Shown piece after piece: positions 49,480 through 57,998 of a DNA stretch of 64,000 bases (the first letter of the stretch is position 1; each line of letters starts with the position of its first letter). The notes beneath the pieces were generated by a model. The model saw only the letters and a list, made by a program, of their open reading frames with translations. It was not told the DNA's origin and searched no databases. The position numbers were made by a program, and so were the translations under genes. This DNA comes from Planctomonas sp. JC2975 (GTDB taxonomy: Bacteria > Actinomycetota > Actinomycetes > Actinomycetales > Microbacteriaceae), in assembly GCF_012985205.1 (NCBI RefSeq), contig NZ_JABEKS010000002.1, forward strand, positions 496,001 through 560,000, in the 5' to 3' direction.

Positions 49480-50354
49480 CCACACTCTCCTTCAGCAAGG
49501 GCCACGGGGCGGGCAACGACTTCGTGCTGTTCGCCGATCCGGAAGGCGCCATCGACCTGACGGCAGCGCAGATCGCGTTGATCTGCGACCGCCACTTCGG
49601 AGTCGGGGCGGACGGCGTGATCCGCGCGGTTCACTCCTCGGCGATCCCCGAGGGTTCGCTGGCGCTGTCGGAGGATCCGACGGCGGAGTGGTTCATGGAC
49701 TACCACAACGCCGACGGGACGCCGGCGGAGATGTGCGGGAACGGCATCCGCGTGTTCACGCGCTACCTCATCGATGGCGGCTATGCCGACCTGCGCCCAG
49801 GGCAGACCTTGCCCGTCGGCACGCGAGCAGGGGTGCGCGAGGTGCAGCAGAGCGGTAGGGGATTCCAGGTGGATCTCGGCCGCTGGTCGCTGACCGGCGA
49901 TGACCCGTTGGTGCGCGCGAAGGGACTCGGCGTTGCACGTCCCGGACTCGGCATCGACGTGGGGAATCCGCACGTGGTGGTCGCTTTGGCGGACGATGAC
50001 GAGCTCGACCGCCTCGACCTGGGTCCGACTCCGATCCTCGACCCCGAGCCCATCAACGGGGCGAACGTCGAGTTCGTGGTGCCGCTCGAGCCGCTCATCG
50101 AGGACGGCGTCGGCCGCATCCGCATGCGGGTGCACGAGCGCGGCAGTGGCGAAACCCTGGCCTGCGGCACGGGCACCGTGGCGGCTGCGCTCGCCACGCG
50201 GTACTGGGCCGGCGACGCCGCACCTGACAACTGGAAGGTCATCACACCCGGCGGCAACCTCGGCGTGCGGATGTTCCCTGCCGAAGACGGCGAGCACGTC
50301 TCGCTCTCCGGACCGGCCGAGCTGGTCTACGACGGCGAGGTCACGATCGGCTGA
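49476..50354 (+). CDS. dapF: Diaminopimelate epimerase
   Basis: 292 residues. It converts LL-diaminopimelate to meso-diaminopimelate for peptidoglycan and lysine. The two catalytic Cys are in AEMCGNGIR and [18 protein letters not shown] at the start and GNPHVVV also fit. The start overlaps the miaA stop by four bases (GTGA), yet it also has a leaderless-type -10 box, so it may be transcribed both ways. With dapB and dapA it is the third lysine gene here. Confidence 0.94.
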   Translation: MTTLSFSKGHGAGNDFVLFADPEGAIDLTAAQIALICDRHFGVGADGVIRAVHSSAIPEGSLALSEDPTAEWFMDYHNADGTPAEMCGNGIRVFTRYLIDGGYADLRPGQTLPVGTRAGVREVQQSGRGFQVDLGRWSLTGDDPLVRAKGLGVARPGLGIDVGNPHVVVALADDDELDRLDLGPTPILDPEPINGANVEFVVPLEPLIEDGVGRIRMRVHERGSGETLACGTGTVAAALATRYWAGDAAPDNWKVITPGGNLGVRMFPAEDGEHVSLSGPAELVYDGEVTIG

Positions 50355-50401
50355 GGCGTCGGTCAACGGTCGCGGATCGATCCGGGTCCGCACCATCGAT
50401 G

Positions 50402-51034
50402 TCAGCCTTCGGCGCCACTGCGGGATCCCGAGTGCACGTGCAAGACGCGGAATCCCTTGCTCGACGAGGCACGCCTGACGTCATGCGAGTCCGGGAGCTC
50501 GGCCTCGAGCCAGCGCTGAAGGGAATCGGAGCCGAGGTTGCGCTGGACGACGAGCCAGGCATCCGCATCGTCGTCGAGCCGGGGGAGCCAGCGCAGCAGA
50601 AGGGCATGCAGCTCGGCCTTGCCGATGCGGATCGGCGGGTTGGACCAGATGGCGCGGAAGGCGATGTCGTCGGGAACATCGTCGGGCAGTACGGCGTTGA
50701 TGTTTCGGAGGCCGAGGGACGCGGCGTTCCGACGCACGATGTCGAGCGCGCGTTCGTTGACGTCGACAGCCCACACCGTGGCGTCGGGCGACTCGAGTGC
50801 CAACGTGAGGGCGATCGGGCCCCAGCCGCAGCCGAGGTCGAGGAGATCGCCGCTGGGCGGGGCATCCGGCGCGTCGGCGAGCAGCACCTGGGTGCCGATG
50901 TCGATGTGATTCGGGCTGAAGATGCCACCGGCGGTCGTGAGTCGGAGGTCGCGACCCGCGAGCCGGACCGACAGTGGGTGCAGCTTGGCGTCGCCGCCGG
51001 GACGGGACGTGAAGTAGTGCTCGCCACTGGCCAT
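50402..51034 (-). CDS. Class I SAM-dependent methyltransferase (RsmC-like)
   Basis: 210 residues. The SAM motif is LLDLGCGWGPIALTLA, the acidic motif is VWAVDVNERALDI, and SNPPIRIGK is the N6/N2-amino methyltransferase NPP(Y/I) motif, as in the RsmC/RlmG rRNA guanine methyltransferases. Only the catalytic half of RsmC is present, the normal actinobacterial form. GTG and ATG options upstream exist, but ATG 51034 has TACGGT 6 bases before it. It is convergent with dapF and divergent from hflX. Confidence 0.85.
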   Translation of the reverse strand: MASGEHYFTSRPGGDAKLHPLSVRLAGRDLRLTTAGGIFSPNHIDIGTQVLLADAPDAPPSGDLLDLGCGWGPIALTLALESPDATVWAVDVNERALDIVRRNAASLGLRNINAVLPDDVPDDIAFRAIWSNPPIRIGKAELHALLLRWLPRLDDDADAWLVVQRNLGSDSLQRWLEAELPDSHDVRRASSSKGFRVLHVHSGSRSGAEG

Positions 51035-51040
51035 ACAAGG

Positions 51041-51046
51041 ACCGTA
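51041..51046 (-). promoter_or_regulatory. -10 box of the methyltransferase gene (leaderless)
   Basis: TACGGT on the minus strand, exactly 6 bases before ATG 51034. Confidence 0.45.
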
Positions 51047-51104
51047 CCGGAGGCACGACGCAGCGGAACCGCTGTCAGTGAGGAGAACTAGGGTGGAGCA
51101 CACG

Positions 51105-52712
51105 ATGACCGAAACCCACAGCGAACGGGACGACGTGCGCGACGACGACGACGCACGCGCCAACGCAGCTCACGATGACCTGACAGGCGGAGACGACGAC
51201 CGGGCGCCCGCCGTGCACGACGACGTCGTGGCGCGGGTGCTCGCTCGCGCCGAGCAGGGATCCGCGCGAACGGCCATTTTCGGCCAGAGTGCGCAAGCGC
51301 TGCAGGGTCTGCGCGCAGAGGGCCACGATTCGGATGGCGAGCAGTTCGACCGCGAAGAGCGCGCCGCGCTCCGTCGCGTGTCCGGACTCTCCACCGAGCT
51401 GGAAGACGTCACCGAGGTCGAGTACCGGCAGTTGCGGCTGGAGAACGTCGTGCTGATCGGCGTGTATTCCGGCGGAACGCTCGCGGATGCCGAGAACTCG
51501 CTTCGCGAGCTGGCGGCGCTTGCAGAGACGGCCGGCGCCGTCGTGCTGGACGGTCTGCTTCAGCGGCGTCCGCACCCGGATCCCAGCACCTACCTCGGAA
51601 GTGGCAAGGCTCTGGAGCTCCACGACGTGGTGCGCGCTCTCGGCGCCGACACGGTCGTCGCCGACACGGAGCTGGCGCCGAGCCAGAGGCGTGCGCTGGA
51701 AGACGTCGTCAAGGTCAAGGTGATCGACCGCACCGCCGTCATCCTCGATATCTTCAGCCAGCACGCGAAGAGCCGCGAGGGCAAGGCCCAGGTCGAACTG
51801 GCCCAGCTCGAGTACCTCCTGCCGCGACTGCGCGGCTGGGGTGAATCCATGAGCCGCCAGGCGGGTGGACAGGTCGGATCCGGCGGTGCCGGAATGGGCA
51901 GTCGCGGCCCTGGTGAGACGAAGATCGAGCTCGACCGTCGGCGCATCCACTCGCGGATGGCGAAGCTCCGCCGACAGATCAAGGACTTCACGCCGGCACG
52001 GGAGGCGAAGCGAGCGAACCGCAGGCGAAACAGCGTGCCATCCGTCGCCATCGCCGGGTACACGAACGCTGGCAAGTCCAGCATCCTGAACCGCATCACC
52101 AAGGCGGGCGTGCTCGTGGAGAACGCACTGTTCGCCACGCTGGATGCGACCGTGCGGCGTTCCATCACGGCCGACGGCCGTCTGTACACGCTGTCCGACA
52201 CCGTGGGGTTCGTGCGCAACCTGCCGCACCAGCTCGTCGAGGCCTTCCGCTCGACGCTCGAGGAGGTGGCCGATTCCGACCTCATCGTGCATGTCGTGGA
52301 CGCGTCGCATCCGGATCCCGCTGCGCAGCTGGCCACGGTGCGAGATGTGATCGGCGAAGTGGAGGCGCGGGACCTCCCCGAGCTCGTCGTGTTCAACAAG
52401 GCCGACCTGATCGACGAGGACCGACGGCTGGAGCTCCGCGGCCTCGAGCCGAGCGCCGTGTTCGCCTCCGCGCGTACCGGCGAAGGGATCGACGAAGTGC
52501 TCGCGGCCATCGCCCGGCTGCTGCCCGATCGCTCGGAGCAGATCGACGTGCTGATCCCCTACGACAGGGGCGACCTCGTATCGGCCCTGCACGAGCGCGG
52601 TCGTGTTCTCGAGACGTCGTACGAGCAGGACGGCACCCGGATGACGGCCAAGATCGCGCCGGAGTTCGTGCCGGTGTTCGAGCCCTTCCGGGCTGTGGCC
52701 ACCGTCGCGTGA
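51105..52712 (+). CDS. hflX: GTPase HflX
   Basis: 535 residues. It binds ribosomes and splits or rescues stalled ones. An acidic N-terminal extension of about 100 residues (rich in Asp and His) precedes the HflX domain (RPHPDPSTYLGSGKALEL, the Gly-rich GGQVGSGGAGMGSRGPGE), then the G domain: GYTNAGKSS (G1), DTVGFVRNLPHQLVEAF (G3), FNKADLID (G4). I start at ATG 51105; TAGGGT lies 10 bases upstream with a GGAG site between. The in-frame start at 51078 lies before that box. Confidence 0.93.
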   Translation: MTETHSERDDVRDDDDARANAAHDDLTGGDDDRAPAVHDDVVARVLARAEQGSARTAIFGQSAQALQGLRAEGHDSDGEQFDREERAALRRVSGLSTELEDVTEVEYRQLRLENVVLIGVYSGGTLADAENSLRELAALAETAGAVVLDGLLQRRPHPDPSTYLGSGKALELHDVVRALGADTVVADTELAPSQRRALEDVVKVKVIDRTAVILDIFSQHAKSREGKAQVELAQLEYLLPRLRGWGESMSRQAGGQVGSGGAGMGSRGPGETKIELDRRRIHSRMAKLRRQIKDFTPAREAKRANRRRNSVPSVAIAGYTNAGKSSILNRITKAGVLVENALFATLDATVRRSITADGRLYTLSDTVGFVRNLPHQLVEAFRSTLEEVADSDLIVHVVDASHPDPAAQLATVRDVIGEVEARDLPELVVFNKADLIDEDRRLELRGLEPSAVFASARTGEGIDEVLAAIARLLPDRSEQIDVLIPYDRGDLVSALHERGRVLETSYEQDGTRMTAKIAPEFVPVFEPFRAVATVA

Positions 52713-52907
52713 AGAAGGCTTGCTGAGCGGGCGCGGCCCGGGCGAAGTGCGGACCGAGCGGCTCTTGGACTCGCTCCGCTCACTGACGGAGCTGGGACGG
52801 AGCTGCAACGAACTCACCACGCGCAGCGCTCTCGGCGTCCGGCTCCGGCACGCGTAGCCGGACGTAACACGTCGCGGGCACCCGTTCTCGATTGGTACTC
52901 TGAACCC
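52713..52907 (+). terminator. hflX 3' region with two hairpins, then metF promoter
   Basis: No gene is seen. GCTCCG/CGGAGC forms a small stem at 52773-52792. CGTCCGGCT/AGCCGGACG forms a perfect 9-bp stem at 52836-52864, the likely terminator. TACTCT at 52896-52901 is the probable -10 of metF. Confidence 0.55.
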
Positions 52908-53079
52908 GTTATTCGTCGAGCCGGGTCGCAAGCCCGATCGACTGGTGCGACAGCCGAGCCCGGCACCCGCCCATGGACCGCGCAAATGGTGCGGTCTGCC
53001 GCTGATGCGGTGGGGATGTTCGAGGCCGAAAAGGGCGATCGCTCCCGCCGCCTGGATATCCGGGACAACGGGAGCAGTC
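52908..53079 (+). ncRNA. Structured metF leader, possible regulatory RNA
   Basis: About 170 bases lie between the probable transcription start and metF. A nested stem is clear: GCCGGG (52920-52925) with CCCGGC (52958-52963), and inside it TCGCA with TGCGA. A second hairpin is GACCGC-N8-GCGGTC from 52976. A 10-codon reading frame starts at ATG 52973. The layout suggests a riboswitch or attenuator for methionine supply. I could not match it to cobalamin or a known SAM class by eye. Confidence 0.4.
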
Positions 53080-54048
53080 ATGAGCGCACACGGGACCGCC
53101 GACGGCGTCGCGCCGTGTCCTGCCGGCACCCCGTTCTCTTTCGAGCTCTATCCGCCGCGCACCGAGGCGGCATCACGGGCACTGCCTGACACCATCAGCC
53201 AGCTGGCATCGGCCGGTCCCGACTTCATGGCCGTGACGTACGGCGCCGGCGGGTCATCCCACGACTCCTCCCTCGACGTCGTGCGGCGCATCGTGCGCGA
53301 CACGAGCGTGCCGGTCATGGCGCACCTCACATGCATCGGTTCATCGCACGAGCAGGCGGCTCGGATGATCCGCGAGTTCCTCGACGCGGGCGTGACCCGG
53401 TTCCTGGCCGTCCGCGGCGATCCGCCCGTTGACGCGCCGGCGGATGCCCCGCTGGGCGACTTGAAGAGCGCTGCCGAACTCGTGCAGCTGATCCACCGCA
53501 TCCAGGCGGAGCGCGCGCCGTACCGGGAGATCCCGTTGCTGGGGCTGCCGCACGCGAGCGTGGTCGGCAAGGCCGAGAAGGTGACGATCGCGGTCGGCGC
53601 GTTCCCCAACGGGCATCCGCGGTCGCGGTCGAGGTCTCAGGACATCGACACGCTGCTCGCCAAGCAGGCCGCCGGTGCGAATCTGGCCATCACCCAGATG
53701 TTCTTCCATGCCGAGGACTATTTCGCGTTCGTCGACAGGGCACGGGTCGCCGGCGTCACGTTCCCGATCCTGCCCGGCCTCATGCCTGCCACGACGCCGA
53801 CGGTGCTGCGTCGCATGCTCGACCTCAGCGGCGAGGATCTGCCCAGCGAGCTCGGCATCCGGCTGGAGGTCGAGCCGACGGACGAGGGCCGTCGCGAGAT
53901 CGGCATCGACTACGCAGCACGCCTGGCCGAGCGGCTGGTCGCAGGCGGCGCGCCAGGCATCCACCTCTACACGTTCGGGCGACCGCGCACGGCTCTCTCC
54001 GTGCTCGAGCGCTGCGGTCTCGTCGACACGGCAGCAGTCGGGTCGTAG
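53080..54048 (+). CDS. metF: Methylenetetrahydrofolate reductase
   Basis: 322 residues. It reduces 5,10-methylene-THF to 5-methyl-THF for methionine synthesis. FSFELYPPRTEA, VTYGAGGSS, LTCIGSS and FLAVRGDPP are the folate and FAD site blocks of the MetF barrel; NLAITQMFF and the P-G-L-M-P-A-T block follow. GGGAG lies before ATG 53080. The frame is open upstream through the leader RNA, but no similarity is seen there. metE follows after 48 bases, so the pair forms one operon for the B12-independent route. Confidence 0.93.
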   Translation: MSAHGTADGVAPCPAGTPFSFELYPPRTEAASRALPDTISQLASAGPDFMAVTYGAGGSSHDSSLDVVRRIVRDTSVPVMAHLTCIGSSHEQAARMIREFLDAGVTRFLAVRGDPPVDAPADAPLGDLKSAAELVQLIHRIQAERAPYREIPLLGLPHASVVGKAEKVTIAVGAFPNGHPRSRSRSQDIDTLLAKQAAGANLAITQMFFHAEDYFAFVDRARVAGVTFPILPGLMPATTPTVLRRMLDLSGEDLPSELGIRLEVEPTDEGRREIGIDYAARLAERLVAGGAPGIHLYTFGRPRTALSVLERCGLVDTAAVGS

Positions 54049-54096
54049 GGCACTGAACCCACCTCTCCACTCCACACAAGATCAGAAGGAACCAGC

Positions 54097-56436
54097 ATGA
54101 CCACCTCCGCGTTCCCGACAGGGACGATCACCGGTTACCCCCGTATCGGCCGACGTCGCGAGCTCAAGAAGGCCGTCGAGGCCTTCTGGGCCGGCAGCGT
54201 CTCGGCCGACGAACTCGAGGCCACCGCACTCGAGCTGCGTCGTGCGACCCGTGCTCGTCTCGTCGAGCAGGGCCTCGGAAAGGGCGACTCGTCCGTCCCC
54301 GAGACTTTCAGCTACTACGACCAGGTACTCGACGCGGCCGTGACGGTCGGCGCCGTGCCGTCTCGTTTCGCCGGGCTTCAGGATGCCGACGGCCGGGTCG
54401 ATCTCGCCGGCTACTTCACGATCGCCCGCGGCGTCGGCGACGATGCTCCGCTCGAGATGACGAAGTGGTTCGACTCGAACTACCACTACCTCGTGCCGGA
54501 GATCGGTGAGGACACTCACTTCCGTCTCGCCTCCAGCCGCATCGTCGACCAGTTCCGCGAGGCCGTCGCCGACGGATACGTCACGCGTCCCGTCATCGTC
54601 GGACCCGTCACGTTCCTGGCGCTCAGCAAGGCGGCGGATGACGCCGCCGAAGGGTTCCGCCCGCTGTCGCGGCTCGCAGACCTCCTGCCGGTGTACGAGG
54701 AGCTGCTGAAGTCACTGAAGGATGCAGGAGCCCAGTGGGTGCAGCTCGACGAGCCGGCGCTGGTCAGCGAGAGCCTCGACGACGCGCGCGCCGACGTGCT
54801 CGCCGCGGCGCGTCAGGCGTACGACCGTCTGGGATCCGTCTCCGACCGCCCGAATCTCTACATCGCGGCACCGTACGGCAGCCTGGATGACGCGCTGCCC
54901 GTGCTCGCGGCGACGGGCGTCGAGGCGATCGGCCTCGATCTGGTGCGCGGTGGCGTTCCGACCGGCCTGGACGCCGCCACCGCCGCCGCGCTTCGCGCGA
55001 AGACGGTCGTCGGTGGGGTCATCGACGGCCACAACGTGTGGCGCGGCGATCTGGAGGCGGCCTTCGGCACGCTCGAGTCGCTGCTCGCGCTCTCTCCGAA
55101 CCTCGCCGCATCCACGTCGACATCGCTGCTGCACGTGCCGCACGACGTGGAGGACGAGCCGAACCTCGATGCACGTCTCAAGTCCTGGCTCGCCTTCGCC
55201 GACCAGAAGGTGGCGCAGGTCGCCACGCTTGCGCGCGGACTGGATGACGGACACGAGGCCATCCAGGAGGAGCTGGCGCAGGCGTCCGCTGCGCTCGCCG
55301 ATCGCCGCGTCGCGCCCGGAGTCCGCGACGGTGCCGTCCGGCAGCGCGCCGAGGCCCTCACGGACGCCGACTTCCGTCGCGGCGAGTACGCCGACCGACT
55401 GACGGCACAGGATGCCGCGCTCGGGCTGCCCCCGCTGCCGACCACCACGATCGGCTCGTTCCCGCAGACCGGCGACATCCGCCGCGCACGCGCCCAGTTC
55501 GCGAACGGGATCATCACCGAAGCCGAGTACCTGGGCCTCATGCAGGCGGAGATCAAGCGCGTCGTCGACCTCCAGGAGGAGATCGGCATCGACGTCATCG
55601 TGCACGGCGAGCCAGAGCGCAACGACATGGTGCAGTACTTCGCAGAGAACCTCGACGGGTTCGCGGTCACCCAGAACGGCTGGGTGCAGTCGTACGGCAG
55701 CCGCTGCACGCGTCCGTCCATCCTGTGGGGCGACGTCGAGCGACCGAAGCCGATCACCGTCGACTGGTCGACCTACACGCAGTCGCTGACCGAGAAGCCG
55801 GTCAAGGGCATGCTCACCGGTCCCGTCACGATCCTGGCGTGGTCCTTCGTGCGCGACGACCAGCCGCTGGGCGAGACCGCGCGTCAGGTCGCGTTGGCGC
55901 TGCGCGACGAGATCGCGGATCTCGAGGCCGCGGGCATTCGCATCGTCCAGGTCGACGAGCCGGCGCTCCGCGAGCTGCTGCCGCTGAAGGCGGCGGCCCA
56001 GCCCGACTACCTCGACTGGTCGGTCGGATCGTTCCGCCTGGCGACGAGCGGCGTCGCCGACGCCACCCAGATCCACACGCACCTCTGCTACTCGGAGTTC
56101 GGAGTCGTGATCGACGCGATCCGCAATCTGGATGCCGACGTGACGAGCATCGAGGCGGCCCGCAGCCGCATGGAGGTCGTCGACGACATCAAGGCGAGCG
56201 GCTTCGAGCACGGCATCGGGCCGGGTGTCTACGACATCCACTCTCCGCGGGTGCCGTCGGTCGCCGAAGTGACGGAGCTGATCGAGCGGGCCCTGGAGGG
56301 CATTCCGCAGCGCCAGGTGTGGATCAACCCCGACTGCGGACTCAAGACCCGTGGATACGACGAGACCGTCGCGTCGCTGACGAACATCATCGAGGCGACC
56401 CGAGCCGTGCGCGAGCGTGTCTCGGTGGACGCCTGA
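54097..56436 (+). CDS. metE: Cobalamin-independent methionine synthase
   Basis: 779 residues. It transfers the methyl of 5-methyl-THF-polyglutamate to homocysteine. The N-terminal barrel starts TGYPRIGRRRELKKAVEAFW; the C-terminal one has TTTIGSFPQT, HGEPERNDMVQYFAE and the zinc ligands in HTHLCYSEF and NPDCGLKTRG. Both halves are full length. AAGGA lies before the ATG. It is convergent with lexA, and a strong hairpin separates them. Placing metF-metE between hflX and lexA departs from the M. tuberculosis order. Confidence 0.96.
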   Translation: MTTSAFPTGTITGYPRIGRRRELKKAVEAFWAGSVSADELEATALELRRATRARLVEQGLGKGDSSVPETFSYYDQVLDAAVTVGAVPSRFAGLQDADGRVDLAGYFTIARGVGDDAPLEMTKWFDSNYHYLVPEIGEDTHFRLASSRIVDQFREAVADGYVTRPVIVGPVTFLALSKAADDAAEGFRPLSRLADLLPVYEELLKSLKDAGAQWVQLDEPALVSESLDDARADVLAAARQAYDRLGSVSDRPNLYIAAPYGSLDDALPVLAATGVEAIGLDLVRGGVPTGLDAATAAALRAKTVVGGVIDGHNVWRGDLEAAFGTLESLLALSPNLAASTSTSLLHVPHDVEDEPNLDARLKSWLAFADQKVAQVATLARGLDDGHEAIQEELAQASAALADRRVAPGVRDGAVRQRAEALTDADFRRGEYADRLTAQDAALGLPPLPTTTIGSFPQTGDIRRARAQFANGIITEAEYLGLMQAEIKRVVDLQEEIGIDVIVHGEPERNDMVQYFAENLDGFAVTQNGWVQSYGSRCTRPSILWGDVERPKPITVDWSTYTQSLTEKPVKGMLTGPVTILAWSFVRDDQPLGETARQVALALRDEIADLEAAGIRIVQVDEPALRELLPLKAAAQPDYLDWSVGSFRLATSGVADATQIHTHLCYSEFGVVIDAIRNLDADVTSIEAARSRMEVVDDIKASGFEHGIGPGVYDIHSPRVPSVAEVTELIERALEGIPQRQVWINPDCGLKTRGYDETVASLTNIIEATRAVRERVSVDA

Positions 56437-56448
56437 CGAGTCATGACA

Positions 56449-56486
56449 ACGACAAGGGACCCGGAGCGATCCGGGTCCCTCGTCGT
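56449..56486. terminator. Bidirectional terminator between metE and lexA
   Basis: An 11-bp perfect stem (AGGGACCCGGA, 56455-56465, with 56470-56480) has a GCGA tetraloop; 5 more pairs flank it after one mismatch. It lies between two convergent genes. Confidence 0.8.
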
Positions 56487-56564
56487 GTCTCCGCTGTTCG
56501 GCACTCTCGAGGCCCGGAGGTTCTCGGCTCGCGCAGGCGGGCTCGCCCTTCGGCGAGCCGTTGC

Positions 56565-57299
56565 TCAGACGGCGCGCAGCACCGCCACGACCTTGCCGAC
56601 GACCGTGGCGAAGTCGCCCAGAATAGGCTCGAACGCGGAGTTGCGGGGAAGCAGCCACGTGTGTCCGTCGCGCTGGCGGAACACCTTGACCGTCGCTTCG
56701 CCATCGAGCATCGCAGCGACGATGTCGCCGTTCTCCGCATCGTTCTGCTGCCGCACGACGACCCAGTCGCCGTCGCAGATGGCGGCGTCGATCATCGACT
56801 CGCCCTGCACCTTCAGCATGAAGAGGTCGCCGCTGCCGACGAGCTGACGGGGGAGGGGGAAGACCTCCTCGATCTGCTGCTCAGCGGTGATCGGAACTCC
56901 TGCGGCGATGCGTCCGACCAGCGGCACCATCGTGGCGTCTCCGACGGGAACGATGGTGTCGAAGTCGGCTGAGGTCTCCTGGCGCCCCGTCGTCGCCGGC
57001 AGGTCGATCAAGATCTCGAGTGCACGAGGACGGTTGGGATCGCGGCGGAGGTAGCCGCTGAGTTCGAGCTGGTTGAGCTGGTGCGCCACGCTGGAGAGGG
57101 ACGCGAGACCCACGGCATCCCCGATCTCCCGCATGCTCGGCGGATATCCGCGCTGGCTCACGGATCGCTGGATGACCTCGAGGATCGAGCGCTGCTTCTC
57201 GCTCAGGTTCTTGCGTCGCCGCGTGCGCGGCTTGTCGGCCGGGGTGCGCCGTGCTCGTGCTGTCGGCGCAACGGATGCTGCGCTGTCGGACTCGGTCAA
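56565..57299 (-). CDS. lexA: LexA repressor
   Basis: 244 residues. It is the repressor of the SOS regulon. The winged helix has [33 protein letters not shown]. The self-cleavage site is Ala133-Gly134 in GRIAAGVPI; Ser168 in GESM and Lys205 in ATVKVF are the dyad. A basic extension of about 30 residues precedes the domain. The start is TTG 57299, with AGAGGA 7 bases before it. It is divergent from divS with a 297-base gap. Confidence 0.95.
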   Translation of the reverse strand: MTESDSAASVAPTARARRTPADKPRTRRRKNLSEKQRSILEVIQRSVSQRGYPPSMREIGDAVGLASLSSVAHQLNQLELSGYLRRDPNRPRALEILIDLPATTGRQETSADFDTIVPVGDATMVPLVGRIAAGVPITAEQQIEEVFPLPRQLVGSGDLFMLKVQGESMIDAAICDGDWVVVRQQNDAENGDIVAAMLDGEATVKVFRQRDGHTWLLPRNSAFEPILGDFATVVGKVVAVLRAV

Positions 57300-57596
57300 C
57301 CTGATGTCCTCTCGTTCGCCGTTCTCCGTCGTCGGATGCGGCTGTGCGGCAAATGCTCCGACACGATTTTCGAACGTTTCCGTCGTACTGACGGCGATCG
57401 ATTCGCAGCGAATGTCGGTGGTACGTGGTGCTCTGTCGTCGTGACGATCGAAACTCTATCTACGAAATGGCCGAAATCGGCGGTTTTGTTCGAGCGTGTT
57501 GAGAAGTCGGCGTCGCGAAATGCGAACGTATCGTTGAAATTCGAAAGAATCGAAGATATATTCGGAACGCGAGTTCGATTCTGGCAGGAGACGGAC
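57300..57596. promoter_or_regulatory. lexA-divS divergent promoter region
   Basis: This is an AT-richer region than its surroundings. Two LexA-type sites lie at its divS end (57551-57577). On the lexA side TAGAGT-like boxes occur on the minus strand near 57450, but I found no clear LexA box there; partial ones with a single good half lie near 57370. No other gene is seen. Confidence 0.5.
57551..57577. promoter_or_regulatory. Two adjacent LexA-type boxes before divS
   Basis: CGAAGATATATTCG (57551-57564) and GGAACGCGAGTTCG (57564-57577) share one base at their junction. Compared with CGAAC-N4-GTTCG, the first has two changes and the second has one. They overlap a TATATT -10-like stretch, so bound LexA would block the promoter. 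Confidence 0.65.
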
Positions 57597-57950
57597 ATGA
57601 CGACCTTCGTACTGACACAGCAGCAGCCTCCCGTGCGCATTCGCACGCGGCTGACGCGTCGTGGACGGGTCGTCATCGCCGCCCTGATCGTGCTGCCGCT
57701 GCTCATCGGCGCTGGCGCGCTCGCTGCCAACAGCGGCGCGGTCGCCGGCGCGGTCGGAACCTCGTCGGCAGCCTTCCATCACGTGACGGTCCGTTCCGGC
57801 GACTCGCTGTGGTCCATCGCCGAGCGGATCGCGCCGCAGTACGACCCGAGAGACGTCGTTGCCGCGCTCGTCGATCTGAACGGTCTTCAGTCCAGCGTTC
57901 TTCAGGCAGGCCAGCAACTCGCGGTCCCGCACGAGTACGACGGTCGCTGA
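57597..57950 (+). CDS. SOS-induced cell-division suppressor, LysM protein (DivS/YneA/ChiZ type)
   Basis: 117 residues. A basic start of about 25 residues (QQPPVRIRTRLTRRGR) leads to one membrane helix (VVIAALIVLPLLIGAGALAA). A single LysM domain follows outside (HVTVRSGDSLWSIAERI to VPHEYDGR). Size, architecture and divergence from lexA match DivS of Corynebacterium and ChiZ (Rv2719c) of M. tuberculosis, which delay division after DNA damage. GCAGGAG lies before ATG 57597. Two LexA boxes cover its promoter. Confidence 0.85.
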   Translation: MTTFVLTQQQPPVRIRTRLTRRGRVVIAALIVLPLLIGAGALAANSGAVAGAVGTSSAAFHHVTVRSGDSLWSIAERIAPQYDPRDVVAALVDLNGLQSSVLQAGQQLAVPHEYDGR

Positions 57951-57986
57951 CGCTTCGACGGCAATTCGGGGGCCGTTCAACCCCTT

Positions 57987-57992
57987 TAACAT
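57987..57992 (+). promoter_or_regulatory. -10 box of hisC (leaderless or near)
   Basis: TAACAT exactly 6 bases before GTG 57999; GGAGG lies between them. Confidence 0.45.
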
Positions 57993-57998
57993 GGAGGC

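Noticed and set aside
52908-53079. metF leader as a cobalamin riboswitch
   Set aside because: I could not find the conserved B12-box sequence near the end of the leader.
57340-57460. LexA box on the lexA side of the intergenic region
   Set aside because: Only half-sites such as GTTCG near 57370 are seen; no 14-base match with both arms.
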